From contig JACEEZ010017948.1 of NCBI GenBank assembly GCA_016584305.1, forward strand, positions 122,501 to 186,500: a stretch of 64,000 nt of DNA. The letters run 5' to 3'. Source of the DNA: Chionoecetes opilio (taxonomy: Eukaryota > Arthropoda > Malacostraca > Decapoda > Majidae). How positions within the stretch are numbered: position 1 is the first letter of the stretch; each line of letters opens with the position of its first letter. Made by a program: the position numbers and the translations under genes. Below the pieces are notes generated by a model, which was not told the DNA's origin, did not search any database, and saw only the letters and a program-made list of their open reading frames with translations. This document shows positions 1-64,000 of this stretch, one piece after another.

Positions 1-424
1 AGGGAGGGAGTGGGAGGGCTTACGAGTGGTGGTGCTCGTGGGAGGATCAGGTGCTGCAGAGGGAGCTTGGACCTATGGGGGGGGGGGGGCAGGGATGACT
101 GGGGAATGCTGCTCGTGAGAGTATTACGAGAGGCGGCGAGCGTGGGCAGATGGGGGGAGGGCGGCGCATGCCCGATGGGGAGGAGGGAGAGACGCGTGAA
201 AGTAGCGGGAGGAAAGGCGAACTTTGGGTCCCTCAGAGTCAGTCGCACAGTGTGAGCGGCCACGCACACACCTGACGCCCCGCCCCGGCACCCCAAGGTA
301 GTGGTGCCATCCCCCCGCCCCTCCCTCCCTGCGGGCCCGGCACTGAACCTTCGCCTAGTGGGCAGGCTCTCGCTCGCCACTACAAGGCGTGTTGTTTTTT
401 TCCCCCCGAGTGTGCAGTGAGCAG

Positions 425-56339
<55,915 letters not shown>

Positions 56340-57774
56340 GCACTACTGCTGCAGCTCATGGCGCCAAAATATTCCCTCATGGATTCCTGACAGGATCAAT
56401 TGAGATGATGTTATGTGTATGTTCTCAAACACCAAAAAGATAATCCCTTCCTATTAGTGATAGTTTGATGGAGCTTCAGACTTTTCTTGAATACAGAACT
56501 CTGTTGTGCAAGAAACGTGATTAATAACTCAAGAGAAAAATACTTGTGTACGCATTATGTCTTTTGTTTCATTTATAATTAGAGACGAGAACATCCTGAA
56601 TAGAAAAATGAAATATTAGATTCACTGTGTCTTTCATTTAACAGTTGACTGGCTGATCCAGTGCTTCAGCAACAAGAAAATCTGCAGGCAATGTGAAGCT
56701 TTACTAGATAATTCACTGATATCAATGATTAATAGTATATTGTCTAAAAGGCACTATGAAATACTATTTACAGTAATCAAAGAGGCTGTTAACTGTAGTT
56801 TTAAAATAAATTTTGGTTGAAAATTACATAAACATATAATGTAGTACTCTTAAATTCATTGTGATAAGAAAGGAATATATTTTTGAAATTCTCATGACAA
56901 TAAAAATGAGGCTTAAATGACAGCTTCCCTAAAGTACGTACATTCATTTAAATTCTAGACAGTATATTTTTCAATATTTCATGTTTTACTTTAAAACTTT
57001 CCCAGTATTAATGAAAGTGAAAAGATATTTTCATGTATTTGAAGTAAATGCCAAAGGCAACCCTTGTGATGAGGCAGTGTGTAATATCTTGAGCTTTGTG
57101 CTAAAGGTCCACAGAGCTCTGTCCTATTAACCCAGTATAATAGTGGTTTCATTGATGTTCCATGCCTATATATTTCTCTTTGATGTAGACAATATTATTC
57201 ACAGTTGGCATTTTGTGAATTTAGTGAAAAAATCCCAATGGATTAGTTACTAAATGTTCATCCATGCAGAATGCAGATATCCCTGAAATACTCTCGCTTA
57301 TTGGATGAATTCCCTGTGAGTGGGCCACCTCACTCCACTGTACAATAGCTGGCAGCCGTGGCGTCATATTGAGGCCAGGGGGTGCCATAACTACTTACTG
57401 TGTTCTTCGTTATGTGGGTAATTATTCCAAATATCAATTAATAGAGTGCATAATTTTTTTCCTTGTGATCTATAGGCTGACTACATTCCAGGCTGCACCT
57501 CTTTTCTCCACCTCTTTGGGCTCCTGGTAGTCAGCAGAGAGGTGCAGATTATAGCATATCCCGTATGACCTGTAAGCACATAGTCTTTATCTTGAATATT
57601 TGTAAATACTATATATACACACATTTATTTTTTCATGTACATAAATCTTCCTTTTTGTTTATAGTAGATTGATTCTGACATTTCCACAAGTTCAGTTCTG
57701 CTTTTAATCTTTACTTGCAGTACAGTCACTGTTGTATAGTTTGGTTATGTTTAATCTTAGTCTGTCTTTTGGAA

Positions 57775-58550
57775 TATGATCATTACCTCTGCCGAGGAGG
57801 TTTTGTGATTGGTTCGGTATGTTTGTTTGTTTGTTTGTTTGTTTGTTTGTTTGTTTGTCTGTTTGTTAGCAGGAATACATAAAAAGTTTCAGATGAATTC
57901 GCAATAAAATCTCACCAGAGGTGGCTCTTGGCCCACTTTAAAATTAATAAATTTTTGGAGTTGATCTGCACCCGGATCTGGATCCAAGAGTTTTTTTAAT
58001 GATTCTTTAACATTGCAATATGGCAAAATTTGACATTTTGCTCGAAATGAATGGGGCATTTGGCGCATCTCTATGTACTCTCTCTCTTAACTCTAACCAC
58101 CCTCATCCCTCTTCTCTTCCCCCCACCCTGGGGATTCCAAGTTCATTCCTGGGACAAATCTTTGGTTTCCAGCATCTATACTTATTCTCTGCCTCTAACC
58201 TTCCCCATCCCTTCTCTTATCACCATCGCAGAGGTTCCAAGCTTGCTTTAACATACTTTCCCGAAAACATCTTTGATAATACTGTTGTCAACAGTGCTAG
58301 AAAGAGAGAAGGAGAAGGCATATGAAGAACCTATAAAAAATACTAATCATGCCACGTCAAAGTCAAGAAGTGCAAATGTGAGAAGAAAGCAGTGTGCTGA
58401 ATGCATGAAAAGAACTTAACTTTTGGATGAACATTTAAAGGTGCATAATAATGCGAGTACGTAATATTGTGTTTTTCGAAAATCTTATTTTTATTTGCTC
58501 ATTGAACCTTAGCGGAGGTATGCACTCTCAGAGTGCACTTGCTCTTCACT
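57775..58550. repeat. Dispersed repeat with (TTTG)n and CTCTGCCGAGG / GCGGAGGTATGC ends
   Basis: Starts near TTACCTCTGCCGAGGAGG, has a (GTTT)n tract at 57815-57869 followed by GTTAGCAGGAATACATAAAA and ACCAGAGGTGGCTCTTGGCC. It ends near TTAGCGGAGGTATGCACTCT. From memory this matches a repeat type seen in several animal phyla whose two ends are partly inverted (CTCYGCC/GGCGGAG). Classification is uncertain. Confidence 0.55.
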
Positions 58551-58832
58551 TTGATTTTGATGTTGCAGGTTTGCCATAGTTTATTTCTATTATTTGTGTA
58601 TTCCCAGAACCAGGCAGCAAACATTGTGTTTGCTGGGTCCTGAGGTACTTCCTGTTTCATAGCACAAATTTGTTAACTGCTAAACGTGATATGTAAATTC
58701 TTCAGTTTTCATTTGATACCAATTTTTTATTATGCTCATATAGTGCATTATGCTTCAATGTTTACATTGCAGATAAATGATAAACTAAAATTTAGGTTTC
58801 AATATTTTGTTTTCAGGACTTAAAAAGCAATA

Positions 58833-59342
58833 CAGTAAACCCTCTCTAATTCTAACTAATTGGGGGCAGTAACCTGGGTCAAATTAGCCGAAAGTCTGAA
58901 TTATCCGATGGTTACCTCTAGCCCCTCCACATAATAAGAACTCACTCAAACATTCCAAAACAGCACAGATTGCATTACTTGTACTCAACAAAACATGGCT
59001 GATACTGAAGTCTTGAAATGCAGTACTACTGTACACTGAGCACTCAGGCGTCACTGATAGTAATAATCCACAAAATAATCCACTTCAAGGCTAGAGGCAA
59101 CAAAAAAACACGTGGTTGTATGAGGGAGCACTCTGCAGGGAGATGTTGCCAGGAGGAAAGCGCGCGAAAGACTGAGGCAGCTGCGGCCCGCATGGAGAGG
59201 TCGGACTCGCACTAGTAAGGACTGGATAATTTGAACTTCTGTTCGAATTATGGAATGTTGTTGAAAAATTCGAACTGGGCTGAAAGAGGTTGAATTATCC
59301 TAAGTTTGAATTATACGGGTTCAAATTAGAGAGGGTTTACTG
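58833..59342. mobile_element. Pogo-like MITE
   Basis: Inverted ends CAGTAAACCCTCTCTAATT and AATTAGAGAGGGTTTACTG are flanked by TA (58831-58832, 59343-59344). Internal AATTATCCG/CGAATTATGG words are also inverted. 510 bases, no transposase. If the distal poly(A) signal is used, it is part of the spire 3' UTR. Confidence 0.92.
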
Positions 59343-60465
59343 TATATATCTACATTCAGTGATTATCCTTCTTGGCAAACTTAAAATTCTTGTTATATGA
59401 TATCCATTCCCATGATCAGTCAGTAATGTGAGGTGTTGTCTGGAAACATTAATGACATTTAAGAGTGAGGAACACTGATCTGAAAGCTTTTAATACATAG
59501 TATTAAATCATATTTTTTAATTTTTTTTTATGTATGAACATATGAATTGACTATACGAATATGTACTGTTTGAATTCAGTGATAAGCTGGTCAGATACAC
59601 TAATGGTGCAAGGAATGATTTCCTCCCTCCTTAGGAAGTGTTTCAGTGACCCAAAACTCCTCTAGGAGTGACCAGTCTATTGCTTCGGAATTATGATTCA
59701 TATTATGTATTGAGAATTTTATGGTACCAGGTTTGGGTGAGATGACTCCTACTGGTGAAGTGCTGTGCTGTGTGTCTTATGTAGGTGTTGAAGAAGTTGA
59801 CAAAAAGTTAAATATGTTGCGTAAACTTACATTGCAATTAAAATGAACAAGTCTTACTAAACATTAAACCAAAAAATGTAAATTTTAAAGCACCATTGCC
59901 ACTGACCACCACATGATAAAGCTGCAGGATGATGCAGAAACAAACACTGAACATCACCCAAAACAGCATAATTGGATGCTTATACAATATTGCCACTGCC
60001 TTTATATCATAACTACAGCAGGGATCTCACAGAATCCTGTCATGTGCGTTTCAAAATATGATTTAATTCACATATCAAACACTAATTTGTTGCCATTTGT
60101 CATTCTTCAGTTATCAATTCAATTCAAGAGCATATTGGACAAAAAGTCATGTGTTGTTACTCTATAGTTACAGCAGTATTTTGGAGTGTGGTGGATGGGT
60201 TGGCTGCCAGTGGCTCATGTGGCCAGCTGGGGAAGTGTACAAAATGTCTGCATTAAGAGTTTAGTCATTGTATATACCTAGAGATTGGTTTGGAGTCCAT
60301 TATATTAAATAAAGTGTTGTCAACTACTTTGTTGTATTTTGTTACTCGTGAAGCAATTAGTTAGTTTGCCCAAATGAAGATGACCTAAATTCTGTTATAC
60401 AAATGATCCCCACTAGCATTTGACTGAAATGGCTATTGTGCTAAGCAGTGGTATAATGGCCATAA

Positions 60466-60993
60466 AGGCCTGTCCACACTATTGGGCACTGCCCGCAGAG
60501 CGTATTTATCTCGCTTCTTTAGCAGTGTTACCAGATGGAGCAGTTCCCGACAGGCTCCGCACTACCGGACAGAGCCTGGCAGGCTGTGCCCTTAGCGAGC
60601 AAAGTCTGTCAAGCATGCCCGTGGTGTTTTCCACACCGCTGGGTAGGTGGTTAGGTTGGGCACTTCACGGCAGTTTGTCGGCAGCTACAATAAATTTTCC
60701 AATGATGGGAGTTTCACTCTAGTCTGATAATGTGGGCAAGCCCGTTTGTGAGTCTGAGAATGTTAATTGAAGGGTTGCTTCCCTTGACCATTGTAGTTAC
60801 GTAGACGGGATAGACATGTTATTCTGCCATTAAACCAGCGAGCAGGGATATTTCGATGGTTTACCCGTGGTTTTCCCGCTAATGACATCGCCTCTGTTCG
60901 TGCACGCGACTCACCCTCCAAACTTGTGTATTGGAACGGGAGTTGGTAAAAATGTTTGGCCTTCGAGCATTACCCGATAGTGTGGATAGGCCT
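60466..60993. mobile_element. Harbinger-like MITE with TAA duplication
   Basis: Inverted ends AGGCCTGTCCACACTAT and ATAGTGTGGATAGGCCT (one mismatch) are flanked by TAA at 60463-60465 and 60994-60996. 528 bases and no ORF of note; the TWA duplication fits PIF/Harbinger. Confidence 0.87.
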
Positions 60994-61119
60994 TAAGGAA
61001 GAAAGCTTCCTTCATGTACAAATTTGAAGGTTAGATCAATCTTTTGTGTTAAGTTATTAAAAGTTGCCAGTTTCCTTGTTTTTTAAAGACTGCATCAGAC
61101 ACATGAAGTTATAGTTTCG

Positions 61120-61260
61120 TAATTGGGCACTACTGTTTTTGCAGACGACAATATTGTTTTCTGATGTGTTTTGAATGAATTTGGCACTCAATTTTGGTGG
61201 AAATCAATATATCATTCAGTAAAACAAAGTTTCGTCCTCAAAATCAGTGGTGCCCAATTA
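61120..61260. mobile_element. Short inverted-repeat element (about 29-bp ends)
   Basis: TAATTGGGCACTACTG at the left and CAGTGGTGCCCAATTA at the right pair with one mismatch and extend imperfectly for about 29 bases. 141 bases in total. Confidence 0.75.
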
Positions 61261-61403
61261 TGAAAATGTACGCAATTGAAATGTCAGTCATGAGAGTTAC
61301 AGCCTTGCTATCCTCAGACTTTGGTTTTAGTTTTAGTAAGTATGGACAGGTTTTCAATACCTCAGTGGCAAAAGTGAATGGAATATTTTTCCCTTCTAGT
61401 ATC

Positions 61404-62342
61404 AATCAATCAATCACTGGGGGCATCCGCCGGGGGGTGCTTCGCCTCGCCCACCCTACGACGACCCTCCCGGGGCTCACCACGCACGAGTCCCCATGCT
61501 GGGTCCCTTCCCATACCAAGCAACTCTCGACAGGAAACATCAACTTGCCCCAGCCATACGAGCCTTATGGGCACCCCCTTGGCCTCTTCCATGCCAGATT
61601 ATCTCTTGCAGATGTACAACCCGGTGGGAAGAATCGGTTTCAGGGTAGCGTGCCACATGCCCATATAGCCGAAGTTGGCGCTGACGGACTATGCAGGTAA
61701 TAGGCCTCGATTCAGTCTCACGGTGCAATCGCTGATTTGACATGTAATCATCCCAGCAATTCCCCATGATTCTGCGAAGATACTGACGATAACATGTCTC
61801 ACAATCATAGAGTAAGACAGGGATCATAAGCGACTTGAAAATCCGGATCTTTGTCCTTCTGCACAGGTACCGACAACGCCAAATACTCCTGCTGAGCGAG
61901 TCCATAACATCATGGGCTATACCAATCTGCCATAAGACTTCTTGACGTGACCCGACGTCGTTATGGACTGAGCTACCAAGGTTTGTAAAACTTACCAAGA
62001 TCTCAATGTCCTCGCCGCACGCATGAACAGACTGTACTGTTCCATTTAATAAGCCTCCAAACAACTGGAACTTGGTCTTGAGCCAGGAGACCTCAAGCCC
62101 CAAAGGCTTTGCCTCCTCGTGCAGCGCCTCGAGAGCCATCACCGGGACCTCCAGCGATTCAGCAAAGATTACTGCATCAGCAAAAACAAGATCAGTGATC
62201 TTGGTGTTGCCGAGGGATGCTCCACAATCACTTAAATCTAAAACTTTGCCCAATACCAAGTCCATACAAGTGTTGAAAAGTGTTGGGACAAGGGCGCACC
62301 CTTGCCTCACTCCTGTATTCACAGTAGTTTCTTTGTAGTATT
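61404..62342 (-). mobile_element. 5'-truncated LINE insertion with 11-bp target duplication
   Basis: Reads on the minus strand. The 3' end is a (TGAT)n tail (ATCAATCAATCAATCA on the + strand, about 61401-61416), as in several non-LTR clades. Perfect duplications CTTCTAGTATC lie at 61393-61403 and 62343-62353, so the truncated 5' end is at 62342. It carries the C-terminal reverse transcriptase fragment annotated next. Confidence 0.92.
61410..62322 (-). pseudogene. Reverse transcriptase C-terminal fragment (non-LTR), catalytically broken
   Basis: A 260-codon frame (62322-61540) starts in the middle of the RT domain: NTGVRQGCALVPTLFNTCMD is the GxRQGxxLxPxLF block. FADA at residues 47-50 occupies the place of the catalytic F/YADD, with the second Asp changed to Ala. 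A gap follows DCETCY where the usual segment before LRRIMG is shortened. RLYGHVARYPETDSSHRVV is a typical C-terminal signature of a LINE common in decapod assemblies, from memory. The frame then shifts to 61592-61410 (WLGQVDVSCRELLGMGRDPA). Dead by several criteria. Confidence 0.88.
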
Positions 62343-62844
62343 CTTCTAGTATCGACAGCCCATATATCTATTCATCTATCAATCTATATGTCTTGATGCC
62401 CGTTCCTGAGTGCTATTATGGCACTGGATAGAGATAGTATATATATAACTAGTATAAAGTGCTAGTATCTACCAAACAGCAGGATGTGTGTGTCTGCCTG
62501 AGGCAGCGACACTTTTTGATGATATTATGCTGAAGATGTAATCGTGCCATGCCATATCAGGATGACATGGACAGTCAGCCTGGTGTTTGGAAGCAACACG
62601 TGAACACCTCGCTCCTCGCTGCAGAATGCACAAACAAGCTTTATGTGTGTTATGTCAGCTAGGAACGATGGCAAACCGAAACCTGTTATGTTCTGGCCAA
62701 ACTCCCTTATATGAGGCCTGCTGGCCGGAGGGAGGCGGAAGCCACTGGAGACGTGACCCGAGCTCTCCGATAGAAGACTCCTTGAGAGTTACACACACAC
62801 CTGAGTGTTTGTGACTCTCAAGTTCTCATCATAGCTATCAGACG

Positions 62845-63250
62845 ATCACCCGTTACGGCGCCAGTTTGCAGTAGTTTTACTTTTTGGCCATTTTGACAAC
62901 CTACTTTTATCCTAATCGGGACATGTTACAATCCAAAAGAATCAGAAAAATGTGCCAATTTAGAAAGAGTGATTGAAAATTAAATGCGATATCTAAGAGA
63001 GCTACAGCAAGTTGTAGCAAAAAAAGTGAGACAAAATGTTTATACACTATTTCATTTTCCTTCAATTATCTTAATATAGGTGTATTCTTACTGTAATAAA
63101 TTTATGCTCATGATATGCAGCAATCTATCATGAACACGATGATAGGCTCAGTTTTCCTAAATATCATCTAGTAGATTGGTAATATCGAGTAAGAGTACAA
63201 CATTTCAATGCACTGTAAACCTGAAAATCCGCCTACTCTTGTGACGTCAT
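62845..63250. repeat. Diverged single arm of the 53-55 kb fold-back family
   Basis: ACCCGTTACGGCGCCAGTTT through AATCCGCCTACTCTTGTGA matches the right arm at about 53848-54255, with scattered substitutions. No opposite arm is present, so it is a half copy. Confidence 0.85.
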
Positions 63251-63327
63251 CAACTCCGAGACCCAGGCCAGGATCCATCGGAGGCCACGGCTCTGCCCAG
63301 CCCAGCCGGAAGGATTAACGGAAGGAT

Positions 63328-63500
63328 TATTACCCTAACCGAACCTAACCTAACCTCCTAACAGGGGGGCTCCACTCCCTTTGACCTTCTGGCGAGATTA
63401 TTACCCTAACTGAACCTAACCTAACCTCCTAACAGGGGAGCTCCACTCCCTTTGACCTTCTGGCGAGATTATTAGCCTAACAGAACCTAACAGAACCTCC
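63328..63500. repeat. 71-bp tandem repeat with CCTAACCTAACCT motif
   Basis: Two full copies and a partial third start at about 63331, 63402 and 63473. Each has a GAACCTAACCTAACCTCC core and CTCCACTCCCTTTGACCTTC. The CCTAA words match the arthropod telomere motif but are short. Confidence 0.9.
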
Positions 63501-63535
63501 TAACGGGTGGTGAGGACACCGGACTGGGAGGGTGA

Positions 63536-64000
63536 TTATTATTATTTTTTTACGTTGGAGCCTATAGCGCTCCGCCTGTATGCTATTATTTACAAGCCTA
63601 TCGCCTGTAGACTATTTTTTCTTCTTCTTTGAGGGCTCAGGTGTTTGGCTCCTGCACATTCTGGAGGGTCGTGATGGTTGGCCCTCGCCCGTTGGTGGTG
63701 CAGGCTGGATTTTTTTATAGTGACACCTGTGGTCCATAGGTGAAGATTCCGTATTCTGTCATGTTCAGATCCTCAGTTAGGCTCATGCTGCCACCTGGTG
63801 TTTCCTCCTCCGCACTTGAAGTCCCAGTCTAAAGAACTGCAGGCATGCATGTGGCATGAACTGCAAAGCATGCGGGTTTCTTCGGCCACTTGATGATGGA
63901 TTTGACAGTAGCTCCTTGGTGGGACTTGAGCTCGGGACCTTCTGCTCACCTACCAGGCTCTTGTCGACCGCATTTAAGAAGGTCGAAAGAGTTGACCCTG
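63536..64000. repeat. Probable dispersed repeat, unclassified, running off the window
   Basis: Features include GTTGGAGCCTATAGCGCTCC, TACAAGCCTATCGCCTGTAG and, near the end on the minus strand, a weak B-box-like GAGCTCAAGTCCC. I recall similar sequence as common in crab genomes, but this rests on memory. No coding content. Confidence 0.4.

Larger units (their letters stand above)
56340..60313 (+). other. Probable spire 3' UTR and candidate poly(A) signals
   Basis: No coding sequence follows the stop. AATAAA occurs at 56899-56904 and at 60308-60313; the second is followed by a GT-rich stretch (TTTGTTGTATTTTGTTACT), a good cleavage context. If the distal signal is used, the 3' UTR is about 4 kb and includes the 57.8-58.5 kb dispersed repeat and the MITE at 58833-59342. 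Which signal is used cannot be read from genomic sequence alone. Confidence 0.4.

Noticed and set aside
10..255. 81-codon ORF in the GC-rich start of the window
   Set aside because: Gly/Arg-rich, low-complexity translation with no acceptor or donor consistent with the neighbouring exon; likely non-coding GC-rich DNA.
58020..58325. 101-codon ORF downstream of spire
   Set aside because: It falls within a dispersed repeat and 3' UTR-like sequence; no family resemblance was recognised.

Overview
The window is eukaryotic nuclear DNA, most likely from an arthropod and probably a decapod crustacean such as a crab. The reasons are: an intron-split animal gene, very dense dinucleotide and tetranucleotide microsatellites, tRNA-derived SINEs, many small inverted-repeat DNA transposons (MITEs), decayed non-LTR retrotransposons, and short CCTAA-type runs like the arthropod telomere motif. 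There are no operons, ribosome binding sites, rRNAs or CRISPR arrays. Species cannot be fixed from sequence alone.

One real host gene is recognisable: the C-terminal half of spire, an actin nucleator that works with formins, on the + strand. Nine phase-compatible coding exons run from 34293 to a stop at 56337-56339. They encode the basic PPRKL segment, an acidic Ser/Pro-rich linker, the Spir-box, and a FYVE-like zinc finger whose last Cys pair sits on the terminal exon. A tenth upstream exon at 425-487 fits by phase but is less certain. If it is real, the intron after it is about 33.8 kb. The KIND and WH2 parts lie outside the window, and the 3' UTR runs into the region after 56340.

Layout. 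1-0.7 kb: GC-rich segment with the candidate exon. 0.7-34 kb: intronic or intergenic DNA dominated by (CT)n, (GT)n, (GACA)n and (AGT)n tracts, with a hAT-type MITE (3842-4311), a 300-bp palindrome (8461-8760), a hAT-like element (9397-10003), a larger CGAATCGAGC-bounded segment with a Harbinger-like inverted repeat (11898-13015), two tRNA-derived SINE-like units (14.65-15.25 kb), a composite CCCATCACC satellite (24.85-26.8 kb) and minisatellites at 28.5 and 29.4 kb. 34.3-37.8 kb: five spire exons, with a second copy of the composite satellite in one intron. 38-50 kb: a large intron with an AT-rich (TA)n block and a nested transposon stack. 50.2-56.3 kb: the last four spire exons, with three fold-back elements in the introns. 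56.3-64 kb: 3' UTR and downstream DNA with MITEs, a 5'-truncated LINE (61404-62342) and a 71-bp tandem repeat.

The most informative structure is the stack at 41.6-50.1 kb. A decayed LINE was hit by a transposon with about 653-bp terminal inverted repeats (41877-49196). The left repeat of that transposon was itself split by two later insertions, one of which holds two more MITEs; a SINE separately hit the LINE. Removing the insertions restores a left repeat of 654 bp against 653 bp on the right, which independently supports the reconstruction. Two of the elements carry degraded ORFs of families I cannot assign to a named transposase superfamily. They are the best candidates here for something under-described.
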